A stretch of DNA of 64,000 bases from Blastocladiella emersonii ATCC 22665 (GCA_025594325.1 JANHCV010000006.1:1302001-1366000); one strand, 5' to 3'. Counted from the stretch's first letter, positions 19,471 to 31,400 are shown. Numbers and translations are program-made. Notes: a model not told the origin generated them from the sequence alone.

Positions 19471-20653
19471 CCGCGGCGGGGGCGCGGCCGCCTTTTGAGG
19501 GCGACGGAGAAATGGGCGGCAAGTCACCGGCGGCGGTCGGGCGCGGATGACCGTGTCCGCGGCGTTGGGGATCACGCGGAGATCAGCGGCGCGCGCGCGC
19601 GCGTGGGTCGACCTTCACGCGCGTCGCGTGACAGTGCGCGTTTCTTGATCAGTCTGTCAGGGGAGTGCGCATTGTGAATCACCCACGGCCGGCTGAGCCA
19701 CGCACGCGCACCTCGCAGCAGCGCATTACTGCGTGACACGGGCGCCTTCTTCCCGCGCGACTTTCACTTTCACACCTCTCCAGCAGTAAATTAGACATTC
19801 GCATCAAAGGTTCTGCGCACCAGGCCGCGATCTTTGATGAGGTGACATTCGGGTTCGCGGCAACGAGGAGTTCGTCCTGACTTCCAGGCGCGTCAGCATT
19901 GACGCCGCGATACTCCAACGCTCGAAGCTGACACACTCCGGATGTGCATAACCTGTGCAAAACGCGACGGACCATCACTCGAGCTTTGCAGGATGCGCGG
20001 TGCGCGTCCGCGGCTCGGTTCCGGACCAAGGTCACAATCAAGCTCACCGTTCCTGGGCGATGATAACGGCAGTCCGCTTTCAAGTGCAAGAACAATCAAA
20101 CCATCCACTATACGTCACGGCCTCTCATCAACCCGCCGCTGGCTGCTCCAGCGGTGCAAGATCGATGGGCGTTTGTTGCTCCACGGGATCAAACCGCGTA
20201 GCACCTCGCCCGCGGGTCCGTATTTCGCGTCATTTGCGAAGGATAATGAGCTAGGTTGATAAGCGGCTATGGGATTGTTTCTCCCGTCGTGGCGACCACG
20301 AGCCACGACAAGCGCGCAGTGGAGGACTCGATTCTTTCGCAGCGGCCACGGTGGTCTTGCACGGCCACTCCCTTGTTTGTGGCGGTCCTCAGGCTCTTAG
20401 ACCGTGAGCAAAACAGAACTCGACATTCTCGACGACGAAAAATTACTAGATTTTTGGTCGTAGCCCGGAAGGGACTTGTTCGGAGGCGATGGGGAGCGAG
20501 GCGCTTGGAGGCTCGATGGACGCGACGCGACGCATCGAGTCACGGCGACCGGCCGATTTGCGCGACTCCCAACTGCTTCAAGACTTGAAGAACTACGACT
20601 CCGATTGAACCTCTTTCTCCCTCAACGTAACTCGATGCAAACCCCATGAAACC

Positions 20654-23263
20654 ATGCCATGTAACGGCCTCAAGTTCGACAAGGCGTGGTTCGACCGGTT
20701 CCTTGCCGTCGTCCCGCCGCCCAAGATCCAGCCGGGCGCCATCGACTGGGGTGCGATCCCGCTGCCGACACGCGAGGAACTAGTACGTTCTAGGTCAAGG
20801 TGCAGAACGAACGGTCCCTTAACGCTTCCATGTCGCCAGGAAAGCGCACCCGAACCATGCTGCGCGGGCAAGCAGTGCCGCGGACTCACGCTCCCGCCGC
20901 TCGCTCCGATTGCCGTGCCAGAAGAGCCGAACCGTAATCCTGAGCCTGCCGCTGCACCTCCACCACCACCACCACCACCACCTCAACGACCGCCAGTACC
21001 ATCCGCAACTGCTCGACCGGCGCTGCAGCCGCCCGCGCTGCAGCCGCCATCTCTGCCGCGCCCGCCGCACCTACTTCAACCGCCGCAGCTACCACCACCG
21101 CCGCAGCAGCAGCAACAGGTGCTCGCACCGTGCCGCGGCCGGTGCGAGGAATCGCAGCTCCTGCGCGACAAGCTGAAACTCGCGCGGCAGCGCGCGCTGG
21201 ACCTCGAGTCGGCGCTGCGCGAGGAGAAGGCGCGGACGGTGCAGCTCGAGGCCGAGCTCGCGCGCCAGGCCTCCGCCGCCTCGCGCCCGCCGACCAAGTC
21301 GACCGACGTCATGACGGACCCGTGGACCCCGCCGGCGCCCAAGCCCGAACGGTGTGGCGGGCGGTGCGACGAGATCCGCGAGACGCGGTTCAAGCTGATC
21401 CAGATCAAGAAGCGCGGGCACGAGCTGGAAGCAGAAACGCACACGCTGACGCAGCGGCTGGCGAAATCGCAGGCGGACCTCGCCAAGGCGCAGAGCGACC
21501 TCGCCGAGTCGCGCGCCGCCGTCAACAAGCTCAAGCGCAAGGACCCGCCGGTGCTCCCGCCGTCGCTCACGCAGTCGGACGCCAACAAGCGCCGCAAGGT
21601 GTCGCCCACGGGGCTCCCGCCGGGCACCGCGCCGCCCGCCGCATCAGGGTTCATGACGGCCAAGCGACTCAACCGGCTCAACCAGAGCGGCGTCGGTGGC
21701 GGGCCAATGCCGCCGGCGGTCGATGCTGACAACAACTCGTCCGACGACGATACGAGGCCGCTTCCCCCGTCCATGGGCGGTGGCGAGGAGCGTGGTGCGA
21801 TTCGGCCGCCGTACGTATATCGCACTCGAGCAACGTACCCTCGACTCAATCCCGCGCTCACCCGTGACCCGTGTAGCTCGTACCACTTCAATGTGCCGCT
21901 GCAGCGCACCGGGTCCATGGGCGCGAACCGGCGCGCCGGCACGGGCAGCGGGCTCGCGGGGAGCTCGAGCAAGAGCAACGCGGGCAACACGCAGCAGAAC
22001 GGCGGCGGTGCGAGCAGCAGCAACGGCGCGGGCCTGATCGACGAGGCGACGCGCGAGAAGCTCAAGAACATTGAGCCCAAGATCATCGAGATGATCGAGA
22101 GCGAGATTCTCGACTCGCGGTCGGCCGTGTACGTTTCTCCCGCGCTCACCACTGGCCCCGACGCTGACGCCCACGACACGTAGCGCGTGGGAGGACATTG
22201 CCGGGCTCGAGCACGCCAAGCAGGCGATCCAGGAGATTGTGATCTGGCCGATGAAGCGGCCCGACCTGTTCAGCTCGGGTACGCTACGCCGCCCGTCTAA
22301 AGGCGTGCTGCTGTTCGGGCCTCCCGGGACCGGCAAGACCCTGGTGCGTTTTCTTACGGGCATGTCAGCCGGTGATCCCGGAGCAGTAACGCCGACGGCA
22401 ATCGTTTGGTATAGCTGGCCCGCTGTATCGCGAGCCAGGTGTCGGCGACCTTCTTCTCGATCTCGGCGTCCTCGCTCACGTCCAAGTGGGTCGGCGAGGG
22501 CGAGAAGATGGTCAAGGCGCTGTTCGCGGTGGCGCGGCTCAAGCAGCCGTCGGTGGTGTTCATTGACGAGATCGACTCGCTGCTGACGAGCCGCACCGAG
22601 GGCGAGAACGAGTCGTCGCGCCGCATCAAGACCGAGTTCCTCGTCCAGTTCGACGGCGCGTCCACCGACTCGGACGAGCGGCTGCTCGTCATTGGCGCGA
22701 CGAACCGGTACGTTGCACGCGCGGGCGGGCGCCCTCACAACCCAGCTGACCCGCCGATTCGATTGACGTGTAGGCCGCAAGAGCTCGACGAGGCGGCGCG
22801 GCGACGGTTCAAGAAGCGGCTCATGATCCCGCTGCCGTGCGAGCGCGGGCGGCGGCAGCTGCTGACGAACCTGCTGCGGCGCGCCAACCACTCGCTGACG
22901 CCCGAGGACATTGAGCTGCTGGTGCAGCGCACCGACGGGTACTCGGGGTCCGACCTCGCGGGCCTGTGCGAGGACGCGGCCATGGGCCCGATCCGCGAGA
23001 TCCCGCTGAGCCAGTTCGAGCACAAGGCCGTCGACGACCTGCGGCCCATCTCGCTCCAGGACATGCTCAACGCGCAGACCCAGATCCGCGCGTCCGTGTC
23101 GCGCAAGGATATCGAGTTCCATGAGAAGTGGAACGAGGACTTTGGGTCCTCGGCCGCCGCACCGGTGCCCTCGCGGCCGCCGTCGACGGACGGCGCGAGC
23201 CGCGAGGCTGACAATGACGGCGAGGGCGAACGGTCGCGCAAATCGTCCATGTCTGAGACATGA
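20654..23263 (+). CDS. Fidgetin-like AAA ATPase (FIGNL1/katanin clade)
   Basis: Meiotic-clade AAA ATPase of the fidgetin/FIGNL1 type; relatives remodel RAD51 filaments or sever microtubules. Six exons: 20654..20782, 20840..21810, 21877..22128, 22184..22343, 22415..22707 and 22774..23263, giving 764 aa. The ATPase is complete: [11 protein letters not shown], Walker A GPPGTGKT, Walker [27 protein letters not shown] and a Vps4-type C-terminal helix. Junctions restore [11 protein letters not shown] and ATNRPQELDE. Upstream lie polyproline and polyglutamine (about residues 82-137), coiled-coil predictions and two similar CxGRC(E/D)E units at about 141 and 215. The first intron (57 nt) is in frame, so retention would not break the protein. 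The N-terminus is unlike FIGNL1 of animals. Confidence 0.88.
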
Positions 23264-23436
23264 TCTTAAAGCATACAAATCGTACGCCATCGCAAAGGAG
23301 ACATGAGCGGCGCGTGGCCGACGCGTCACTGCCCGCGCCCCGGCGGCCGCCACGTGAGGCGAGCGTCCACGTCGATCCCCCTCTTCGTGCTTCGGACCGC
23401 CCGTTCCCTTCCTCTCCACTCAGAGACCCTGCAACC

Positions 23437-25604
23437 ATGCCCAATGTATGCTGTCATGAACCACCCTCTGCAAGCGCGAGGCGAGACCCTCACGACCGCC
23501 CACACCGCGCGCGCCACCCGTAGATCGTCATCCGCCTCCGCACCCGCGATGGGATGCAGCGCTGCTCGCTGCCCGACACGGCCGACGTCGGCGAGCTGTG
23601 GGGCCAGGTACTTTGCGCTTCTAAAAAGGTCTTGTCGAATCGGGCTGACGCGTTGAGCCGTGCGTGTAGACGGCCGCGCTCGTCAAGCGCAACGAGTTTG
23701 GCCTCAAGTCGGAGCGCGGAGCCCTACCCCGCGGCGGCGCGTCGCTCGGTCAGCTCGGCCTTAAGTACGCTTACCGCATGTCGATTCGCCGCCCCGATAT
23801 GCTAACGCGCCCCTGTACTAGGCACGGCGACATTGTCATGGTCGACTACGAGGCCGCGCCGCAGCCCGCCCCCGAGGCTGCTTCTGCCGCTCCTGACTCG
23901 GCTGCGCGCAGCAACGGCTTCGACGCGTCGGCCGCCGACGCGATCGACGTGGCGCTTGCCAAGGAGAGCGGCCTGATCAAGCGCGGCAAGGACCCTCGAT
24001 TGTACGGCTCTCGCTCTTGAACGCGGCGCCGCGAGAGCTCACGTTCTCTTCCCGTGTAGCTGCCGCCACGGCGAGAAGGGCATGTGCGACTACTGCAGTC
24101 CGCTCGAGGTACTCACTCCCGCCTCACACGCGCACCTTCGCGAACGTGAGACTCACACCCGACCGCCGCCGTGTAGCCGTACGACGCCAAGTACATGGAG
24201 GAGAACAAGATCAAGCACCTGTCGTTCCACGCGTACCTGCGCAAGCTGACGGCGGCGTCGACGCGGCAGTCGGGCGCCGCCATGGTGCACCCGCTGTCCG
24301 AGACGAGCTGCAAGGTGCAGGTCCCCTGCGGCAACTCGCACGCGCCGTGGCCCGAGGGCATCTGCTCCAAGTGCCAGCCGTCGGCCGTGTCGCTCAAGCG
24401 CCAGGAGTTCCGCATGGTCGACCACGTCGAGTTCGAGACCCCGGACCTGATTGACTCGCTGCTCGCCTTCTGGCGCACCTCGGGCCTGCAGCGCTTCGCG
24501 TACATGTACGGCCGCTTCGAGCCGTACCCGAAGGTGCCGCTCGGCATCAAGGCCGTCGTCGCCGCCCTGTACGAGCCGCCACAGTCCAACGCCAGCGACG
24601 GGCTCGCCCTCGACTACGTGCCGGGTACGCCCGACGGCGACAACGCCGACGCGCGGCTCGCGCTCGAGAACGCGGACCGCGCCGCCGCCGCGTGCGGGCT
24701 GGTCTGCCTCGGCATGATCGTGACGGACCTGATCGACGACGGCACCAACTCGGGCAAGGTGCAGTACAAGCGCCACGACAAGTCGTTCTTCCTGACGTCG
24801 GTCGAGGTGCAGCTCGCCGCACACATGCAGCGCCAGCACCCGACGCGCACGCCCTACTCGTCGTCGGGGACGTTCGGCAGCCGGTTCGTGACGTGCGTCG
24901 TGTCGGGCAACGCCGAGGGCGGCATCGAGATCGAGGCGTACCAGGTGTCGGAGACGGCAACGGCGCTCGTCGACGCGGGCATCGTCGAGCCCTCGACGGT
25001 CCCGTCCATGATGCTCGTGCGCGAGCCCACCAGCACCCTGTACGTGCCCGACATCATGTACCAGTCGCGCAACGAGTACGGCGCCGTCGTCAGCCACCGC
25101 GCCGCCCCGGCGTTCCCCGTCGACTACCTGCTCGTCAACGTCACCCACGGGTTCCCCGCGAGCCCCGCCCCGACGTTCCCTGCCGCCGCCGCGTACCCGG
25201 TCGCCAACCGGATCGCGTCCCCGCAGACCCCCGAGGCGCTCGCCCGGTTCGTCACCGCCGCGGGTGACACGAACAAGCCTGACTTCAACTTTGTCGAGCA
25301 CGTGTTCCGCACCGGGATCCTCGCGCCCGAGCAGGCCGCGGAGCTCGCCCGCGCCACGGTGCTGGGGGATGGCGGCGCCGCGGTCCGCCACACGCAGGCG
25401 TGGAACACGCTGCGCACGCTGCTCGCGAGCATGGCGCCCGCACCCGCGCCGTCGGCTCCTTCGTCGTTCGGCGGCGGCAACAGCGGCGCGGGATCGGCAC
25501 CTGCACCGGCCCCGGCCGCGCAGCAGTCGTGGAGCTGCCCGCACTGCACGTTCACCAACAGCGGGAGTGTGGTCGACTGCGAGATGTGCGGACTGCCCAA
25601 GTAA
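23437..25604 (+). CDS. NPL4: Nuclear protein localization protein 4 (Cdc48 cofactor)
   Basis: Ubiquitin-chain-binding subunit of the Cdc48-Ufd1-Npl4 segregase, used in ERAD and chromatin extraction. Six exons: 23437..23445, 23524..23607, 23670..23764, 23822..24001, 24060..24108 and 24177..25604, giving 614 aa. Exon 1 codes only Met-Pro-Asn and splices into IVIRLRTRDGMQR, the UBX-like N-terminal fold. The zinc-finger/NPL4 core follows: [20 protein letters not shown], then NKIKHLSFHAYL and the MPN-like domain with GRFEPYPKVPLGIKAVV. A C-terminal NZF finger (WSCPHCTFTN...CEMC) is present, as in animal NPL4 and unlike S. cerevisiae Npl4. Transcribed in the same direction as the fidgetin-like gene, 173 bp downstream of it. 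Confidence 0.95.
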
Positions 25605-25694
25605 CCGAGCTGTGCGAGAGACAATTACAAATGGAAGACAGTTTTGTGTGCAGGGCTAAAGCGTATATGTATGGTACAGTCATGAACCTCGTTT

Positions 25695-26612
25695 TCAGTC
25701 CATGAAGAAGTCGTCGTTGTCGAGCTCCTCGTCCGCCGCGTTCTTCGCTGCCGCCTTCGTCCGTGCTGGCGCCTCGGTCTCCTCCTCGCCCTCGTCATCG
25801 GACCCGGCGCCGGGCATGACACCACGCAGCATGTTCCCAATGACGGCGTGCTTGATCTCCTCCTCGTCGAAACCCTTCTTCTTGGTCTTCTGCTTCTCGC
25901 GCTTCTCGCCCTCCTCGCCGACGACCGCGTTGACCGTCTCGGCGGCGTCAATCACGCCGGCGTCGGCGAGCGCGCGGATCTGCTCGCGGTACTCGGCGCG
26001 CTTCGCCGTGGTCTTGGCGTCCTCGGCCTCGACGCCGCCCTCGGGCCACAGCGCCACGTACTTGGTCGCGGCCGGGAAGTGCATCACGTACAGGAGGTCC
26101 AGGATCGCGTCGTCGAGCTGCGCCTGCACCGCCGCCCGGTCGGTTTCAGCGGACTCGGCGACCGTGCGGCGCAGCTTGGCGATCTGGCGCGTGGCCTTGA
26201 CGCGCTCGACGAACTTGACGGTGCGGTACATCTGGTCAAACTTCTCAACGCGGTCCTTGTCGAGGCCCTGGACGCGGGTGAGCTCGCCGCGCAGGGCGGC
26301 CAGCTTGGTCTCGAGCTTGGTGCGCGCGAAAGCGTCGAGCGACTCGCCCTTCTTGGCCAGGAACCGGTCCGTCATCCGGATCTCCTGCTTCAGCTGCGAC
26401 GCCGACTTGCGGATCGCGATCCCGTCCTTGATCTGCACGCCGCGTTTCCGCCGCGCCGGCGCGCCATCATCGCCGTCGTTGGATGAAGCGGCGGGACGGG
26501 AGGACGTGGTGTTGCGCTTCCCGCCACGGCCGCCGCGGTGCGACGAGGAGGACGCGCCGCCGCCGCCAGAGGAGCGGTTGAAGGGTTTCCCCGCGTGCGA
26601 GGTCTTTGTCAT
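25695..26612 (-). CDS. EFG1: rRNA-processing protein EFG1-like
   Basis: Single exon, 305 aa. The N-terminus is Gly/Ser/Arg-rich. The central region, about residues 60-200, is helical and basic and matches the EFG1 family pattern: IRMTDRFLAKK, KLAALRGEL, MYRTVKFVERVKATRQIAKLRR and the YVMHFPAATKYVALWP block. The tail is acidic (DDEGEEE, DNDDFFMD). EFG1 acts in the nucleolus in early 18S rRNA processing. The start is the first ATG of the block and lies downstream of a CA/GT-rich leader. Its stop converges on that of NPL4, 90 bp away. Confidence 0.8.
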   Translation of the reverse strand: MTKTSHAGKPFNRSSGGGGASSSSHRGGRGGKRNTTSSRPAASSNDGDDGAPARRKRGVQIKDGIAIRKSASQLKQEIRMTDRFLAKKGESLDAFARTKLETKLAALRGELTRVQGLDKDRVEKFDQMYRTVKFVERVKATRQIAKLRRTVAESAETDRAAVQAQLDDAILDLLYVMHFPAATKYVALWPEGGVEAEDAKTTAKRAEYREQIRALADAGVIDAAETVNAVVGEEGEKREKQKTKKKGFDEEEIKHAVIGNMLRGVMPGAGSDDEGEEETEAPARTKAAAKNAADEELDNDDFFMD

Positions 26613-26933
26613 TGGATTACGTTGCAGGGTTGTGTGTTTGTTGCCGGGTCGGCGTTGTGGATGGTGATGGACGGAGCAGGGGGGAGGGGGGAAACGCGAG
26701 GAAACCGGCCGTGTGTTCGCCGTCACACGCCGTCACATGAGCCGTCTCTGTCTCGCACCTGAGACGCGACGCGTCTCCCGACCACGGCCGCGGTCCCGCG
26801 GGTGTGATAGGTCAAGTACCGATCGCTGGCGATGTACGAGCTCGGAGACAAGGTGATAAGTCAAAGGTGCGAGTTTATTAAGCGCGAGGAGCTAGGGAGG
26901 GGAGGGTAATAGAGACGACAGGCAGCCCGCAGC
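26613..26933. other. Intergenic between the old yellow enzyme and EFG1 genes
   Basis: 321 bp containing the old-yellow-enzyme 3' UTR and the EFG1 promoter. No coding signal. It includes repeated GTCACACG/CGTCACAT and GAGACGCGACGCGTCTC (a palindrome at 26761-26777), which could be a regulator site. Confidence 0.45.
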
Positions 26934-28112
26934 TTAGCGGAACTTGCCGTACATGTACTGGTCGAGGTAGTGGACGTCGGCGTCGAGCTCGAGGGCGGCG
27001 CGCGCGACAAACGAGTCGCGGAGGAACTCGCGCGCGAGCATGACAGCATCGGCCTGGCCCGACTCGACGATCTCGTTGGCCTGCTTGGCCTCCTTGATGC
27101 CGCCGACGCCGATGACGCGGACCGCGGGCACCGCCTCCTTGATCTGCGTCGCGAACGCGACCTGGTAGTTGGGCCCGTACGCGATCTTCTGGTCCTTGTG
27201 GTTGCCGCCCGTCGAGCAGTCGACGACGTCGACGCCGAGCGCGGCGACCGTCTTGACGACCTCGATCACCTCCTGGATGTCCCACGACGACGACTCGACC
27301 CAGTCGGTGCACGACAGGCGCAGGAACACGGGCTTGGTCGCGGGCCACTCGGCGCGCACCGCATTCACGATCTCGACCAGGAACCGCATGCGGTTCTCGA
27401 GCGACCCACCGTACGCGTCGGTCCGCTGGTTCGTCAGCGGCGACAGGAACTGGTGGATCAGGTACCCGTGCGCGCCGTGGATCTCGGCCACGTCGAACCC
27501 GGCGAGCTCGGCACGACGCGCCGCCGCCGCAAAGTCCTTGATGACGCGCTGGATGTCGGCCGTGGTCATCTCGACGGGCGTCGCCATGTAGTCGGCCCAC
27601 GCGACGGCCGACGGCGCAATCACCTGTTCGGCCCAGCCGCCCTCGGCCGCGGGCACGAGACTGCGGCCGTCCTTCTCGAACAGCGGGTAGGTCGACGCCT
27701 TGCGCCCGGCGTGCGCGAGCTGGATCCCGATCTTGCCGTTGACGCTGTGGGCAAGGTCGACGATGCGCTTGAGCCCGGCGACGTGGTCGTCGGACCAGAT
27801 GCCGAGGTCCTGGTGCGAGATGCGGCCCTCGGACGCGACCGCCGTGGCCTCGACCATGGTCATGCCGACGCCGCGCAGGGCAAACTGGCCGAGGTGCGCC
27901 AGGTGGAAGTCGGTCGCGAAGCCCTCGGCCGACGAGTACATGCACATGGGGGACACGAAGATCCGGTTCGCGAACTCGACGTCGCGCACCTTGAGCGGGC
28001 GGAACAGCGCCGGCACCGGCTTGCCGCTGCCGTCCTTGGCCGCGGGGACCGAGCCGGGGACGCCCTTCTGGGTGACGCGGAACGCCGTGGGGTTGGGGTG
28101 GGTGCTAGTCAT
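26934..28112 (-). CDS. Old yellow enzyme family flavin oxidoreductase (YqjM-like)
   Basis: FMN-dependent NAD(P)H ene-reductase of the class represented by bacterial YqjM. Single exon, 392 aa. The FMN-binding TIM-barrel starts at FRPLKVRDVEFANRIFVSPMCMYSS, which carries the YqjM-type active-site Cys. The substrate-binding pair is in EIHGAHGYLIHQFLSPLTN, followed by NQRTDAYGGSLENRMRF, the family signature. The barrel end has IGVGGI and ADAVMLAREFLRD for phosphate binding. The natural substrate cannot be told from sequence. It has no introns, unlike most of its neighbours; this could reflect bacterial-type ancestry, but its GC content and codon use match the neighbours. Confidence 0.92.
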   Translation of the reverse strand: MTSTHPNPTAFRVTQKGVPGSVPAAKDGSGKPVPALFRPLKVRDVEFANRIFVSPMCMYSSAEGFATDFHLAHLGQFALRGVGMTMVEATAVASEGRISHQDLGIWSDDHVAGLKRIVDLAHSVNGKIGIQLAHAGRKASTYPLFEKDGRSLVPAAEGGWAEQVIAPSAVAWADYMATPVEMTTADIQRVIKDFAAAARRAELAGFDVAEIHGAHGYLIHQFLSPLTNQRTDAYGGSLENRMRFLVEIVNAVRAEWPATKPVFLRLSCTDWVESSSWDIQEVIEVVKTVAALGVDVVDCSTGGNHKDQKIAYGPNYQVAFATQIKEAVPAVRVIGVGGIKEAKQANEIVESGQADAVMLAREFLRDSFVARAALELDADVHYLDQYMYGKFR

Positions 28113-28467
28113 GGTGGATGTCGTTGAGTGTGTGCAAGAGCTGGCTGCTGATGAGAAGCGAGAGGAGGTGGTCGGGGACGCGGGCTGACTTTATACCCGG
28201 CCGCGAACACGCGTGGTGCGCGAGGCGCGAGGCAGGCGCGCGTGCGTCTCCCGCCCGACCACACGCGCTGCCGCCGGCTTACGTGACGCGCCAAGGCGCG
28301 CTCACGCTCACGCTCTCCGTAAGCTTCCCCTCACTTCGCCTGCCGTAAGCGCGTGTCGCTCACTGACTCAGCGGGGGCCGGGAAGGTCGCGGAAACGTCT
28401 ATGGGACACACACACAATGAAATGCTCGGGCCAGTGCCGCGGCGGGTGACGCGTGCTGGGAGACCGT
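28113..28467. other. Intergenic, old yellow enzyme promoter and OPT 3' end
   Basis: 355 bp with no gene. It contains ACGTGACGCG (28280-28289) and a CGCCAAGGCG palindrome just after it, plausible regulator sites, and a (CA)n run near 28407-28415. Confidence 0.45.
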
Positions 28468-31400
28468 CTACTTGACAGCCTTCTCGGGAGCATCAAACGG
28501 CCCGCAGAAGTCGCCACTGCTGCCGTAGATGAGCGGGTTTGGCGACGCGCCCTCGCCCTGGTTGAGGAACCAGATCGGCGCCGGGAGGTAGTGGGCGAGG
28601 ACGAGGTAGGTGAAGAGCACAGCCACGCCGGTTCTACGCGACCGCGAGGACGGCGTCAGTGAACGAGCCCTTGGGCGGCAGTGAGAAGCGGGGAGCGTAC
28701 CCAACGTCGGCGGCGGAGGCAACCACGTAGTTGTACCGCGACCACTAATTGATGTGAAAACGGCCCGGGTGAGTCGGGCACAGAGACGGATGCGAGCGCG
28801 AGCGGCGTACCCAGTCCTGGCGGTACCGGTACATGAAGAACTGGAAGAACGCGGCGACGAGGAACGTGCTGAGCATGGTGCCCTACATTGCCAGTGGCCG
28901 ACGTCAGCGAACGGTGGTCGGCAAGCAATCGCACGCTCGCGATCTCTCGTACCTGGTTGCTGCCGACGCCAGGAACGAGGAACAACAGCGGACCCTGGAT
29001 GTACTTCCACGGGATCGGGCCGCCGAGGAACACGTCGGCGAGCTTGAAGATGATGGGCGTCACGGCGCCCGCCGCGAACCCGAGCGTGACGACGGGGCCG
29101 TACGCCGACTCGAAGAAGAAGCGCTTGGGTCCGATCGCGCCCCAGATGAGCGCCGCGTTGTAGCTACGAAAAGGCGCGTGTGCGAGGTTAGTGCTTGGTC
29201 AAGTACCGCGTCTAGGCGCGGCCGACGTACTAGATGTTCGGCATCGTGCCAGTCCAGAACCTAGCCGTCCCGTTCTCCTTCTTGAACTCTTCCTGGCGCA
29301 TGATCCAGTCTTGATGGACGGGGTTGTCGACCCACATCCGCATCGTCACGTAGCACACGCCGACGGCGATGATCTGGGCCGAGATCTGCGAGATGAAGAC
29401 GTGGCGCGGCGGACTACATGGTTGACGGTCGGGTAAAGAAGTCAGTTGATGGCCATGGCCATGGTCATGGCCAAAAACGCGTCGACGGCCAAGATTCGAG
29501 AGCGAATGTACATCTTCATGTAGTGACCGAGCTTGAGATCCATGAGCAGCGTGATGCACTGGTTGACGACGCTGTACGCGATCGCCTTGAACGTCATCAT
29601 GAGAATCGGGCGGCCGGGCGCGATCAGACTACGAAGCGCGCCGAGGGGGAAAGTGAGTTGACTCGCGCCGGACCACGGTACAGCAGAGAGACTTGGCGTA
29701 CCCAATGACGAGCTCGGCAGGAACGTTGATGCCCAGCTGAGTACCGGTCGTGGCGAGCACAATGGAGACGGGGACGACGCCGATAATCGCGACACCGACG
29801 GCCAGCAACGTCGCCCACCACTCGGAGTCGAAGGCGATCTGGCACACGAGCACGAGCAGAACCTAAAGGTACAGCGATGCCATGGTGAGTTCTTAATGAA
29901 GCGCGGATGCGACGCGCACCAGGAACGCGAAACGTACTCCGACCACGACGAACAGGAAAAAGTAGACCGTGTTGGGCACCTCGGGGTACTGGTCGATGAG
30001 CTGGCAGTGCACGTCGTCCTCCTCGATGTTGCGGCGCGAGTTACGGAGGCGGCGGACGATGTCGCGGCCGTACCACGCGATGACGTGCGAGATGGCCGCC
30101 GTGAACTGGGCGAGGATGGCAAAGTACGAAATTGCGAACAGCGGGGACATGTAGATCGGGGATTTGGCCTGGTACTCCTTCTCGTTGATTCGCAACGTCT
30201 GCTTGTCCACGTATTTGCGGGCAGAAAAACGGTCGCCGTTCTTGTCGATGAGGTGCGGCACGTTGAGGACGAGCTTGTCCTGCGGCTCGCCGAACCACCG
30301 CTGGTACTTGGCCATCGGGGCGACGACCCACTGCAGGACCACGCCGCCAAAGAACATCGAGGCCGATGCCCAAAACGGCGACGACATGGCGGCCGACCCA
30401 GAGATCACGGACCAGTCGAGCGAGAACGAGAGGAGACCGACGCCCTGCATCGGCGAGCCGAGCTCGTGCAACCATGTGCTCGTCTTGGGCGCGATGAAGC
30501 AGAGAAGCGGGATCGTGCCGGCGAGCGGCGCGAGGTAACCGGGGCCGGCGAGGTGGTACACGAACGCGAGGAACACGACCAGGAAAAAGACGCCGAGCTG
30601 CGACCAGTGCTTCTTGCCGTCGTTCTCGGTCGCCTTGGCCTCGAACCGGTGGAAGGCCGAGTACACGGACACGACGGGGAGCACGGTGGGCCAGATCATC
30701 TGGATTGGGCGGATCGTGAAGCGGCGGAGCGGGCCCGACAGCGCGAACCCGAGCAGCGACGTGGCGAACAGAAACGTGAGCGAGTAGAGCGGGTTCACGG
30801 TCATGTTGAAGAAGGTCTCCTGCACCACCAGGTTCTCGGTGCCGTACACGCCGGACGCGCCCGTCGAGCCGAAGATGCCGCTATGGAGGGGAGGGAGCGA
30901 TGTGAGATGGTGAATCGAGTAGTATGAGCGATCCGGCGTACATGAGGACGTGCTCCTTGACCGTGAACGGACCCGGGTTGGTGTCAAAAGTGGTTCCGAA
31001 CGCGCGCAGGCGGATGCTTGGCACGTAGCGCTCCATGAGCTTGCCGAGCGGGTAGGCGAGCAGGATTCCGACGTAGGAGCTGATGGCAAAGTAGTTGGTC
31101 CGAAACAGGAACAACTGGTTGAGCATGCCGAGCAGGACGCTGGAAGCAAGGGAAGTCGTGGCAGTTAGTTGTGATCAACGTGGATCCGAACGTTGAGCAC
31201 GGACCAGAAGAAGGTGCCGAGGATCCAGACGCGGAACGTGAGCGAGGGCGTCTCGGGATGCTACAGGGACGATCTGATCAGTTCCTTGATCATGAGCGAC
31301 GCGTCCCGATCAAGAGCGCGTACGTCGGTGGTCGGCACAATATCCTGGACGACGCGCTCAAAGTCCTCGTCGACAATGAACCCGGACTTGGTGCTGTCGT

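Larger units (their letters stand above)
17830..20653. other. Gene-poor, lower-GC island
   Basis: About 2.8 kb between the divergent LYC1-like and fidgetin-like genes. Base composition is visibly less GC-rich than the flanks, especially 18.3-19.4 kb. Frames of 60-190 codons exist on both strands, but none shows domain-like sequence, GC3 bias or splice sites consistent with the rest of the window. It contains a 24-bp direct repeat pair, a 9-bp hairpin, a (GC)n run near 19588-19603 and a CCGCTGG/CCAGCGG hairpin at 20136-20154. It could hold ncRNA, decayed genes or long regulatory sequence. I found no tRNA-like structure by eye. Confidence 0.5.

Noticed and set aside
17830-20653. tRNA, rRNA or CRISPR-like arrays in the gene-poor island
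   Set aside because: I searched by eye for B-box-like GGTTCGA patterns with paired arms and for regularly spaced repeats; only one repeat pair exists and no cloverleaf could be drawn.
21644-23419. Long minus-strand frame opposite the fidgetin-like gene
   Set aside because: Shadow of the plus-strand AAA ATPase; it crosses all of that gene's introns without splice signals.
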